This document shows, piece after piece, positions 50,620 to 61,992 of a DNA stretch of 64,000 nt; the first letter of the stretch is position 1, and the number at the start of each line of letters is the position of its first letter. The notes under the pieces are model-generated. The model saw only the letters and a program-made list of their open reading frames with translations, made no database searches and had not been told where the DNA came from. The DNA lies in NCBI GenBank assembly GCA_015295945.1, contig DVED01000130.1:1-64000 (forward strand), written 5' to 3'. Source of the DNA: Oscillatoriales cyanobacterium M59_W2019_021 (lineage in GTDB: Bacteria > Cyanobacteriota > Cyanobacteriia > Cyanobacteriales > Geitlerinemataceae). A program made the translations under genes and the position numbers.

Positions 50620-52984
<2,365 letters not shown>

Positions 52985-53082
52985 AATAGTTTAATGAGTC
53001 ATCTGTCATCGGTCATTTGTCATGGGCAAACCCGACAAACGTAAAACGACGAATGACTCTAGCGACTCTTTCAGGCGCACGC

Positions 53083-54420
53083 ATGACCACACCTCCCCCA
53101 TCTGTCGATAACAACTCCCACGTTCCCCCCTCTGATCAGGTTTCCTCGTCCTCCGTTCGTTGGATTGCCAATCCGTTTGACGAGAACGATAAAATTGCAA
53201 TTTCTAACGGCATGACCCAAAAGAGTCCAACTCGATCGAACCCGAAGCCCCTGCCGTCGGCAACGTCGCCCCCACGATCGATCCAGCCGATCCTGAGCGC
53301 CCCCCGCAAGCTGATGCAGTGGTTGCCCGACTATCCCAGTGCCGTCGTCTTCGGGTCGATCGGGGTGATGATTTTGGGATTGGCGATCGATAGCCTGTGG
53401 ATGGGACTGTTGGGCGCTTTCGTGGCGTTACTGGCATCGGTCAAAACCATTTGGCCCAGTTGGAACCAACTGTGGAAAGAGTTAGTTCCCTCCCCTTGGC
53501 GAGCGGTAATCGTCGCGTTTGTGGGCATTATGGCATCGGGAATCGGCTTGCTAGTTCTCAGCGGTTCCAACCAACAAGCCACGCGATCGATCCAAGTCAA
53601 CTGGGATGCTGTCGGAGCCTTGGGCGAAATCGTCGGTGCAGTCGGTCAAATTTTGATCGCCCTGTTAGCCGTCTACGTGGCGTGGCAGCAGTACGTCATT
53701 TCTAAAGATTTGACGATGCAACAAAATATCATTACCCAGCAACAGACGATCGACGCTTACTTCCAAGGGGTCTCCGAACTCGCCCTCAACGAAGAAGGAT
53801 TGCTGGAAGATTGGCCCCAAGAACGCGCTTTTGCCGAAGGACGTACCGCCGCTATCTTCAGCAGCGTCGATGCCGCCGGAAAAGCCAAAATCATCCGCTT
53901 TTTATCCCAATCTCGCTTGTTAACCCCCCTAAAGCGCGATCGGCGTTTGGGACGCCCGATTCTCGACGGTCAAGGCGGATACGCCGAAGATCGCGCCTAC
54001 GGAACCCGCGTCATCGATTTAGGCGTCATGCTCGCCTGTGCGGATCTGTCCGGCAACGACTTGCGGTGGACGGAAATGAGCGATGCCAATTTAGTGAAAG
54101 CCAATCTGAGCAACTGCGATTTGGTGAAAGCCAACCTGGCGCGATCGATCCTCTATGAAGCCAACTTATCGGGCGCCGATCTCAAAGGCGCGCAGTTTTT
54201 TTACGGCACTGCCGAACAGGCAACGCCTCGCAGCCGCACCCAACCCCCCGACTACACGACGGGTAAGTGTACGGGGGCTGTCATCGAAAATGCCGACTTG
54301 ACAAATGTCCAACGCTTATCAGAAGCCCAACGGTATTATTGTTGTGCCTGGGGTGGCGAGAAAACCCGAGGAACCATTCCCGGCGGTTGCGACGGCATTC
54401 CCAATAAGTTGGGAAGGTAA
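53083..54420 (+). CDS. Membrane-anchored pentapeptide-repeat protein
   Basis: Two hydrophobic segments, coiled region, then ADLSGNDLRWTEMSDANLVKANLSNCDLVKANL; start at 53083. Confidence 0.85.
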   Translation: MTTPPPSVDNNSHVPPSDQVSSSSVRWIANPFDENDKIAISNGMTQKSPTRSNPKPLPSATSPPRSIQPILSAPRKLMQWLPDYPSAVVFGSIGVMILGLAIDSLWMGLLGAFVALLASVKTIWPSWNQLWKELVPSPWRAVIVAFVGIMASGIGLLVLSGSNQQATRSIQVNWDAVGALGEIVGAVGQILIALLAVYVAWQQYVISKDLTMQQNIITQQQTIDAYFQGVSELALNEEGLLEDWPQERAFAEGRTAAIFSSVDAAGKAKIIRFLSQSRLLTPLKRDRRLGRPILDGQGGYAEDRAYGTRVIDLGVMLACADLSGNDLRWTEMSDANLVKANLSNCDLVKANLARSILYEANLSGADLKGAQFFYGTAEQATPRSRTQPPDYTTGKCTGAVIENADLTNVQRLSEAQRYYCCAWGGEKTRGTIPGGCDGIPNKLGR

Positions 54421-54445
54421 TTTGAGGAGTTGCAGGAGCTGGGGG

Positions 54446-54536
54446 AGCTGGGGGAAGGGGGACACGGAGACACGGAGAAGCGGGGAGAGTGAAAGCCAAA
54501 GTACCCGTAGCAATTAACAAACCCCAAACCCCAAAT
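54446..54536 (+). repeat. Composite intergenic repeat, copy B
   Basis: CTGGGGGAAGGGGGACACGGAGACACGGAGAAGCGGGGAGAGTGAAAGCCAAAGTACCCGTAGCAATTAACAAACCCCAAACCCC. Confidence 0.9.
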
Positions 54537-54552
54537 GACCTATGACCAATGA

Positions 54553-54585
54553 CCCAACCCCAAACCCCAAACCCCAAACCCCAAA
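54553..54585 (+). repeat. (CCCCAAA)n tract; G4-capable on the minus strand
   Basis: CCCAACCCCAAACCCCAAACCCCAAACCCCAAA, four C4 runs at 7-nt period. Confidence 0.95.
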
Positions 54586-54591
54586 TGACCT

Positions 54592-55701
54592 ATGACTAAT
54601 CAAATCAACATCGGCGTTATCGGTACGGGTTTCGGTCGTGCCGTGCATATTCCGGGATTTCAACTGCACCACCGGACGCAAGTGGTGGCGACGTACCATC
54701 GAGATTTAGCCAAAGCGCGAGAAATTGCCGGGGAGTTCGAGATTCCCCATGCTTGCCAAACGGTGGAAGAATTGGTGGCACTGCCCGAAATCGATGCCGT
54801 GAGTATTGCCACGCCACCCTTTCTACATTACGAAATGGCGAAAACGGCGATCGCCGCTGGGAAACACATTTTACTGGAAAAACCGACAACCTTAACAGCC
54901 GACGAAGCCCGAGAACTGTACCAGATGGCAACGGCGAACGGCGTTGTGGCGGCGATGGATTTCGAGTATCGCTTCGTTCCGGCGTGGCAGCGATTGGCGG
55001 AGTTGCTGGCAGAAGGCTATGTCGGTACGCCGCGTTTGGTGAAAATCGATTGGTTGATGTCGAGTCGAGCCAATTCCGATCGCCCGTGGAACTGGTACGC
55101 TCAAAAAGAGAAAGGAGGCGGGGCATTAGGCGCGTTGGGTTCTCACACCTTCGATTACATCGCTTGGCTGTTCGGCTCCGTTCGACGACTGTCGGCGAAA
55201 CTGAGTACCTCCATTACCGAACGACCCGACCCCGCTGAGGGAGGCAAACTCAAACCCGTCGATGCCGACGATACGGCTTTCGCGATGTTGGAGTTGGCGG
55301 ATAGAACGCCGGTGCAAGTGAGTATCAGTTCAGTGGCATACGGCGGACGGGGTCATTGGGTGGAGGTTTACGGCAGCAACGGTTCCCTGATTCTCGGCAG
55401 TGACAATCAAAAAGATTACGTCCACGGATTCCGACTTTGGGGAACGAAAGCCGGAGAGGCAACAACCGAACTGAGCGTTCCCCAACGGTTGGAGTTTCCC
55501 CAAACCTATGCAGACGGACGGCTCGCTCCGTTTCTGCGGACGATCGATCGATGGGTGCAAGGTATTGATGGCGGGAAGATGCTGTCACCTTCTTTGCGAG
55601 AAGGGGTATACTCCCAACTTTTGATGGATTTGACGCACGAGTCGAGTGCGACGGGAAACTGGGTAGACGTACCCGACTTAGATGCGTTTCTGGCGCTTTG
55701 A
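54592..55701 (+). CDS. Gfo/Idh/MocA family oxidoreductase
   Basis: IGVIGTGFGRAVHIPGF; GKHILLEKPTTLTADEAREL. Confidence 0.94.
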   Translation: MTNQINIGVIGTGFGRAVHIPGFQLHHRTQVVATYHRDLAKAREIAGEFEIPHACQTVEELVALPEIDAVSIATPPFLHYEMAKTAIAAGKHILLEKPTTLTADEARELYQMATANGVVAAMDFEYRFVPAWQRLAELLAEGYVGTPRLVKIDWLMSSRANSDRPWNWYAQKEKGGGALGALGSHTFDYIAWLFGSVRRLSAKLSTSITERPDPAEGGKLKPVDADDTAFAMLELADRTPVQVSISSVAYGGRGHWVEVYGSNGSLILGSDNQKDYVHGFRLWGTKAGEATTELSVPQRLEFPQTYADGRLAPFLRTIDRWVQGIDGGKMLSPSLREGVYSQLLMDLTHESSATGNWVDVPDLDAFLAL

Positions 55702-55708
55702 ATGGGGC

Positions 55709-56380
55709 TTAAGCTTCTCGGTTCTGTCTGCGTTTGAGGGTTCCCAGCGCGCCGCCAACGGCGAGTACGCCTAGAATGGTGGCAGGTTCGGGAACGGAGC
55801 GAGCGACATCGGGAACTCCCAAAGTTAACTCGGCGCGAGACACTAAGGAATCGTCGAGATATTCCATCCGGAACCGACCGCCTTTATCGTTGAAGTAGGA
55901 AATGATTTGAGTGGGACTATAGTAGTCGAATAAGTTAATCTCAACGGTTTCCTCTTGTCCGGAGGTTAAGTTGGCAAACGGCTCGGTAATGAAGTCGAAT
56001 CCGTAGTTATTTCCGCGAATTCTGACACCATCATTATCCGATCCAAATGCAGGCGTTAGCGTCAAAGAGAGGAAGGCACTGCTTAAGGTGTCGGTAATGG
56101 AACTGAGAGTATCGGAAAAATCAAAGTCCCACCAGGTCTTTTCATTTCGACCGTCACCTAAATCACCGCGTCCGGGATTCATCCGTTGAAGCAGAAAATC
56201 GCCATTGTTGAGGTATTGCCGATCGGGATCGGTAATCGGTACGAGATCGGTACTGCCGACGGCTGTAGAAGTTAGGGTTGCCGCCGATGCTGCATGGGGA
56301 ATGAGGCTACCTGCGGCGATCGATACAACGAGCGCAATAGATAGCTTTTGGAAAGAAGCCATAGGCTTAAACCTCCGCAA
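55709..56380 (-). CDS. PEP-CTERM sorting domain protein
   Basis: Signal peptide plus C-terminal VPEPATILGVLAVGGALGTLKRRQ. Confidence 0.9.
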   Translation of the reverse strand: MRRFKPMASFQKLSIALVVSIAAGSLIPHAASAATLTSTAVGSTDLVPITDPDRQYLNNGDFLLQRMNPGRGDLGDGRNEKTWWDFDFSDTLSSITDTLSSAFLSLTLTPAFGSDNDGVRIRGNNYGFDFITEPFANLTSGQEETVEINLFDYYSPTQIISYFNDKGGRFRMEYLDDSLVSRAELTLGVPDVARSVPEPATILGVLAVGGALGTLKRRQNREA

Positions 56381-57040
56381 TCGGGTTGATATGAATTTGT
56401 AGAAAAACTAGCTTGTGCCAGCGAGTGACAGGCGTGTTAATGGCATGAAAACATCCCACAGCCAGACGATCGCCGATCGCCCTCGCTTCTATAGAACACC
56501 CAATCAAAAATTTCGCTAAAATCGGTTTCGAGTCTAACACGCGGCATTTTTTTTAGCTCGCGAATTTGGGGCAATTTACAAAAGGTTAAAACAGAAAATT
56601 TGAGAATTTCAATCTACCGATCGCTTGAAACGTCAATTTTCTATAGGTTCGCATCAATTGCGCCTCAACAATCGCAGTATTTCTCATTTAAAGATTCGAC
56701 GATCGGGATGATTTTTGAGAAAAAGTACTTCTGTTTGCAGGACAAGTCTGTCTAGGATAATACAGTTTTCTTTTTTAAAGATAATCGAGATTTCCGTAAA
56801 TTTACCGAGCCGAGATGAGGACAAGACCTTAGCAAATCCGATCGATCGACCTGTCAGTGCTAGGACTCGGAGTCAGGTCAATCGCTCTCCCATCGCTCGA
56901 AATACGGGTTTGGTTAAGGCGATCTCTGGATTTCATCTCACATTTATCCGTGGAATTGCCGAACTCTGTTGCGGGTGAAGATCTGTCAAATGTCCCAATC
57001 GATCGACTGGCTGTTGCTCCCTCTCTAAAGATCGGCTGTC

Positions 57041-57964
57041 CTAACGCTCTCCAGAACTTTCATACCCAATTCGTTCCGATTCGTAGTCTGGGGGTTCGAC
57101 GTGAATTAACACCCGTACGGGACTGTATCGTACCTCTAACTCGGCTTCTACCGCTTCGGTGATTTTATGCGCGGTTTCCACATCTTCCGCCGCAACGATC
57201 AAGTGCATTTCAATGAACACCTGCCGACCCACCAACCCGCGAGAGGCGATATCGTGGCAATTGACGACGCCGGGAACCTGGAGGACGAGATCCCGAATGG
57301 TTTCCGGAGCGATCGCCATTTCATCAACCAACCACGGAATATTTTGCTGGAGCACTTCCCAACCGCTGCGAAACACCAAGATGGCAACGGGAAAGGCAAA
57401 CACCACATCCAACCACTGATAGCCCAGCCACACCCCGATTAACCCGGCAATCACGGTCATCGAGATCCAGATATCACTCATGGTGTGAAACGCATCGGCA
57501 ATCAGGATTTTACTGCCTATGCGCTCTCCCTCACGCCGTTCGTACCACGCCACACAGATATTCACCCCCAATACCACCAGCATCAACCACAAGACGGGAG
57601 GAGACATTTTGACGGTTCCAGCGGCAAACAAGAGACGATCGATCGCGCCTTTGAGGATCTCAAAGCAGGCGATCGCCAAAAAAGCCGCAATTCCCATGGC
57701 TCCGAGCGCTTCAAACTTTTGGTGACCGTAAGGATGATCGCGATCGGGGTAAGGCGATGATAGCTGGCTGGTAAATAAGCCCAAAATATTGCTCGTACTA
57801 TCGGTGACGCTGTGCAGTGCATCCGCCAACAAACTCAGCGAACCCGTCCACCAACCCAATCCCGCCTTGAGTCCCAATACGAACAGATTGAGCAGCAAGG
57901 TCAGTAATAAAACGCGGCGAACTTGAGGGCGATAGTCGGTGTTCACAACCCAATGGACAAGCAA
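57041..57964 (-). CDS. Cation diffusion facilitator family transporter
   Basis: SLSLLADALHSVTDSTSNILGL; HPYGHQKFEALGA; IADAFHTMSDIW. Confidence 0.94.
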   Translation of the reverse strand: MLVHWVVNTDYRPQVRRVLLLTLLLNLFVLGLKAGLGWWTGSLSLLADALHSVTDSTSNILGLFTSQLSSPYPDRDHPYGHQKFEALGAMGIAAFLAIACFEILKGAIDRLLFAAGTVKMSPPVLWLMLVVLGVNICVAWYERREGERIGSKILIADAFHTMSDIWISMTVIAGLIGVWLGYQWLDVVFAFPVAILVFRSGWEVLQQNIPWLVDEMAIAPETIRDLVLQVPGVVNCHDIASRGLVGRQVFIEMHLIVAAEDVETAHKITEAVEAELEVRYSPVRVLIHVEPPDYESERIGYESSGER

Positions 57965-58009
57965 CTAGATCGATTGTGACATTTTTTTCGGCACGAGATC
58001 TCAGATCGC

Positions 58010-58045
58010 AAAAGAGAGCAATCCGTTCGGATTACTCTCTTTTTT
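58010..58045 (-). terminator. Hairpin downstream of tRNA-Glu
   Basis: AAAAGAGAGCAATCCG..CGGATTACTCTCTTTTTT. Confidence 0.8.
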
Positions 58046-58047
58046 AA

Positions 58048-58120
58048 TACCCCCAAGGGAATTCGAATCCCTGTCGCCTCCGTGAAAGGGAGGTGTCCTA
58101 GGCCTCTAGACGATGGGGGC
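58048..58120 (-). tRNA. tRNA-Glu (anticodon UUC)
   Basis: Minus strand GCCCCCATCGTCTAGAGGCCTAGGACACCTCCCTTTCACGGAGGCGACAGGGATTCGAATTCCCTTGGGGGTA; cloverleaf arms recognisable. Confidence 0.95.
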
Positions 58121-58419
58121 TTGTTGTTTGAACCTTTATTAATCTAATCAATATTCCAGAAGTTGTCAACCCTCTGGGCAAAATTTTTTTTGAGCCATTC
58201 TCGTCTGGGAGGCAAAGTCCTCTCCTCCGAGGGCGATCGAGGCTGCCTCGAGATCTGGCAACGGCTAATTAGGGGAGCAAGAGGGACGTTGGACAATGAG
58301 GTGGGTTGCTGCCGTCGATTGGCGATCGCCTGAGAGCGACGCCGAAGCCAAGTGAAGGGTGGCACAATACTACTACAAGTGAACTCGATCGTTTTCATAG
58401 CCAACACGGATGAAGAAAG

Positions 58420-58744
58420 ATGCTACTAGAATTGCGACAATTGAAGATTCAACCGGGTCACCAATTACTTTTGGAAGAAGTAAGCTGGCAGCAATTTGAA
58501 AATATCTTAGCCGAATTGGGAGAGCATCGTGCTTCGAGGCTTTCATACAGTAATGGTCGATTAGAAATTATGGTTCCCCTACCCGAACACGAAAAAGCCA
58601 AGGAACTTATTGGCGATATGGTTAAAATTTTGTTGGAAGCACGACAAATTGCATTTGAGTCATTAGGTTCGACAACCAGTTTCTGGAAGAACCCAAGCGA
58701 TTCAAGCTTTTAGAAAGTGGGTGCGAGAAAATCTCGAGTCTTAA
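58420..58744 (+). pseudogene. Uma2-family gene with internal deletion and frameshift
   Basis: Intact N-terminus to FESLGSTT, then a frame-shifted C-terminus TQAIQAFRKWVRENLES*; catalytic core missing. Confidence 0.75.
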
Positions 58745-58776
58745 AGGAAAGCAAGTTGTAGTTTCTCAAGTTGTAG

Positions 58777-58844
58777 GGTGGACAAGGGCGGCGAACTCAT
58801 GAGTATATCCCCCAGGCGAGATTGTCAATCCGCCCTTGCCCACC
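58777..58844. repeat. Intergenic palindrome GGTGGACAAGGGCGG...CCGCCCTTGCCCACC
   Basis: Near-perfect 15-nt arms; same style as the 39024 element. Confidence 0.75.
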
Positions 58845-58999
58845 GTGTTTTCGGGAGGTCAAGCGTTCTTAATAAAGACTTTATAAATGGTCTCTAAGTT
58901 TATCCCCCAAGATCCATTGCCAACCCGCTATAGCCCACCGAATTTGAGGGAGCGATCGTTCTTAAGAAAGAGTTTATCAATGGTCTTTAGAGGGGAGAA
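58806..58999. repeat. Diverged tandem duplication, unit about 93-95 bp
   Basis: TATCCCCCA...CGTTCTTAATAAAGACTTTATAAATGGTCTCTA and TATCCCCCA...CGTTCTTAAGAAAGAGTTTATCAATGGTCTTTA. Confidence 0.85.
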
Positions 59000-59042
59000 A
59001 AGATAGCAACGATCGGGTGAGCGATCGACAGGTTTAATTGCC

Positions 59043-60023
59043 TTACTTCGTTTGAAAAATATTCTGCACCATCACCTTATCCAACCGATCGACTGTTCGA
59101 TCCAACGCCTCGATTTCACCCCCATCTAACTGCCAACCCAAGGCTCCGATATTCTCCTTCGCCTGTGCCACCGTTTTCGCGCCTGGAATGGGAATCGTCC
59201 CTTTACAGATACACCAATTCAGGGCAACTTGCGAGGGGGTTTTCTCTCGGTCGGCGGCGATCGCCCTCAAACAATCTAGAATGGGTTGAATTCCCGGTAT
59301 CAATTGCCGGAATAACACGCCGCGAATGCCTTTGGGTACATTGTTCTCGGAATATTTTCCGGTTAATAATCCTAATGCCAGGGGACTGTAGGCAATCAGT
59401 TGAATTCCCAATTCGTCGCAAACGTCTTTCAATCCCAGTTCGGTGACGGGATAGGTGGAAAGGAGAGAATATTGTACTTGTAAGGTAGAAATGGGAACGC
59501 CCCGATCGCGCAATTTTCGATAGACCCATTTCAACCGCTTCGATCCGTAATTCGATAAACCAACCCCTTTAACTAACCCCATTTCAGATAAGTCGGCAAG
59601 ACCGTCTAACAGCGCCCCTTCTTGCCAGGGAAAATAGTTTGCCGTAGACCAGTGCATTTGTGCCAAATCGACATTTCTTCCCAGTCGTTCTGCCGAAGCT
59701 TTGCAAGCTGCGACCATCGAGCCTCGAGTCAAACGCCACGGATACGCCGCGAGTTTGGTTGCCAAACAAAGGCGATCGCAATTTAATCCCACGTAGGCTT
59801 GGGCAAATTTTCCTAACAGTTTCTCGCTTTGTCCTTTCAGTTTTCCCGTCCCGTAAGAATCCCCGGTATCGAACAAGGTCACGCCATTGCCGACACAAAC
59901 ATCAAACACCTCTTGTAATTGGGCGTCCATGCTTTCATCGTAACCCCACAGCAGGCGGTTTCCCCACGCCCAAGTTCCGCATCCCATGGTTGGTAGAGAT
60001 AATTTCGATCGGTCATTCGTCAT
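59043..60023 (-). CDS. Aldo/keto reductase
   Basis: LFDTGDSYGTGKLKGQSEKLLG; LIAYSPLALGLLTGKY; IPIPGAKT. Confidence 0.94.
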   Translation of the reverse strand: MTNDRSKLSLPTMGCGTWAWGNRLLWGYDESMDAQLQEVFDVCVGNGVTLFDTGDSYGTGKLKGQSEKLLGKFAQAYVGLNCDRLCLATKLAAYPWRLTRGSMVAACKASAERLGRNVDLAQMHWSTANYFPWQEGALLDGLADLSEMGLVKGVGLSNYGSKRLKWVYRKLRDRGVPISTLQVQYSLLSTYPVTELGLKDVCDELGIQLIAYSPLALGLLTGKYSENNVPKGIRGVLFRQLIPGIQPILDCLRAIAADREKTPSQVALNWCICKGTIPIPGAKTVAQAKENIGALGWQLDGGEIEALDRTVDRLDKVMVQNIFQTK

Positions 60024-60512
60024 CGGTCATTTGTCATTTGTTATGAGTGGGCAACTGATGGAGCGAAATACATTAAATTAACTTATCACAATCCGGACGA
60101 GGAGACTCCGTTGATAAAATATTTTGATGATATCGAGCGCGTTACAAAACTAAATGTGTGAGAATGATGTCAATAAGGAACGCAAAGTAGGGGTTTTGGG
60201 GTATAATGAAAATCTGAGTTTGAGGGGTTATTGTGTCTAAAATTAAATGAGGGCTGAAAAATCCCGAAACTTCGTTGCTTATTGACACGTCTATTGCAAA
60301 TATCGATTTTTCGCGTCACGCTTTTCTTTCAGCCTTTATTACAAATAATTGCGACAGTATTGACAAATTATCAAACTTTATAATTATAGAGATCGGTGCG
60401 TTTCGTTCCGGTGGCACACCCTACCAACTGGGGAAGAAAAGGGTGAGGAAGTGAAGAAGTGAGGAGGTGAGGGGAAGTTAATAAGTAACAAACCCCAAAC
60501 CCTAAATGACCC

Positions 60513-61967
60513 ATGACAAACCCCAAATCTGCGATCGCCGCGTTATTGTTTTTAGGATTGCAATGGGGAGGGAGTATGGCGGTGGCGGAGTCCAAGGGAG
60601 GGGGATGCGGCGATCGCCTCGAGAGTGAAATTACCGCGATTCAGCGTCGGTATGCGCCCTCGGGACGGGAACGGTGGGGGATTTTAGCCGCCACGGTCAA
60701 CCCATCGCCAACCCTGTATCGCCAGAACGATCGCCAGTATTTTATCCCTGCCTCCAATACCAAATTGCTGACAACGGCAGCGGCATTGCACCGACTGGGG
60801 GGTTCGTTTCGCATCCGCACCTCGGTGTATCGGACGGCAGACGGGGTGCGAATTGTCGGACGCGGCGACCCTAGTATCGGACGCGAACAACTCGATCTCC
60901 TTGCCGCACAAATTGCCGAGGCGGGAATTCGTCAAATCGATCGCCTTGTTGCCGAAGATGCCTACTTTCGCGGTTCTCCCTACAATCCCCACTGGCAGTG
61001 GGAAGACGTGCAATCTGGCTACGGTACACCCGTCAACAGCCTGATTTTCGACCTCAACTCCATCCCCTTCACCCTATTTCCCCAAGCGGTGGGACAGCCG
61101 TTACGCCTGGAATGGGACGATCCGCAGGAGGACAAAATCTGGCGAGTGGAAAATCAAACCATTACCGTTGCCGAGGGAGAACCGGAGTTTATCGAAGTGG
61201 GACGGGATTTCACCCAACCGATTCTCTACCTGCGGGGTCAGTTAATCGCGGGTTCCCCCTCGGAAGCGACTGCCGTAGCGGTGACGGAACCGGGACGGCG
61301 GTTTGTCGATCAGTTTCAACAGGCGTTAGCAGCGGCGGGGGTGACGGTGGAACGTACGGAGGTGACCGCCGAACCCAGTTCTGAGGCAGGGGAAGAAATA
61401 GCAGCGATCGAATCTCCTCCTCTTTCAGAATTAGTGCAAGAAGTGAACCAAAACAGCAATAACTTGTATGCCGAGGCGTTATTGCGATCGCTCGGTGTTT
61501 TCCAAGATCCTGCCAATGGCGACTCGGCGGCGGCGGGAATAGCTGCGGTCAAAAAATCTCTCAGCGAGTTAGGCGTCGATCCCAGTAGCTACCTCCTCGA
61601 CGACGGATCGGGATTGTCTCGCCTCAATGCCATCAGTCCGGAAGCATTGGTACAGACCTTGCAAGCGGCGATACGGTCTCCCTTTGCCGCCATTTACCGG
61701 GAGTCGCTACCGTTGGCGGGGGAAACGGGAACCTTGGGAAATCGCTTTGTCGATTCCCCTTTACAAGGCAATGTGAGAGCGAAAACGGGAACGTTGGCAG
61801 GAGTTTCCGCACTGTCTGGGTATCTGTATCCCGATGGGGAAAATCCTCTATCTTTCAGTATTATTGTTGAGGCGATCGATCTCTCCGTTACTAACCAAAG
61901 ACAAGCGATTGACGAAATTGTTGGGGCGATCGATCGATGTTATAGCCGGGATGGACGAGGGAAATGA
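60513..61967 (+). CDS. dacB: D-alanyl-D-alanine carboxypeptidase/endopeptidase (peptidase S13, PBP4-type)
   Basis: PASNTKLLTTAAAL (SxxK), NQNSNNLYAEALLR (SxN), KTGTLAGVSALSGY (KTG). Confidence 0.94.
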   Translation: MTNPKSAIAALLFLGLQWGGSMAVAESKGGGCGDRLESEITAIQRRYAPSGRERWGILAATVNPSPTLYRQNDRQYFIPASNTKLLTTAAALHRLGGSFRIRTSVYRTADGVRIVGRGDPSIGREQLDLLAAQIAEAGIRQIDRLVAEDAYFRGSPYNPHWQWEDVQSGYGTPVNSLIFDLNSIPFTLFPQAVGQPLRLEWDDPQEDKIWRVENQTITVAEGEPEFIEVGRDFTQPILYLRGQLIAGSPSEATAVAVTEPGRRFVDQFQQALAAAGVTVERTEVTAEPSSEAGEEIAAIESPPLSELVQEVNQNSNNLYAEALLRSLGVFQDPANGDSAAAGIAAVKKSLSELGVDPSSYLLDDGSGLSRLNAISPEALVQTLQAAIRSPFAAIYRESLPLAGETGTLGNRFVDSPLQGNVRAKTGTLAGVSALSGYLYPDGENPLSFSIIVEAIDLSVTNQRQAIDEIVGAIDRCYSRDGRGK

Positions 61968-61992
61968 CTAACTGATCGCCGAAATTCGATCG

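Noticed and set aside
54541-54600. CRISPR-like short regular repeats
   Set aside because: 7-nt units without unique spacers; a tandem heptamer tract and not a CRISPR array. No CRISPR repeat-spacer pattern and no cas genes were seen in the window.
55709-56380. Exosortase system partner for the PEP-CTERM protein
   Set aside because: No exosortase-like multi-pass protein found in the window; only the substrate is present.
58144-58407. ORF 58144..58407 (-)
   Set aside because: Sits in the intergenic region beside tRNA-Glu with no coding signature and unlikely composition.
60060-60420. AT-rich intergenic region with weak inverted GGCTGAAA/TTTCAGCC arms considered as an IS or ncRNA
   Set aside because: Only 8-bp arms, no ORF, no clear terminator; insufficient support.
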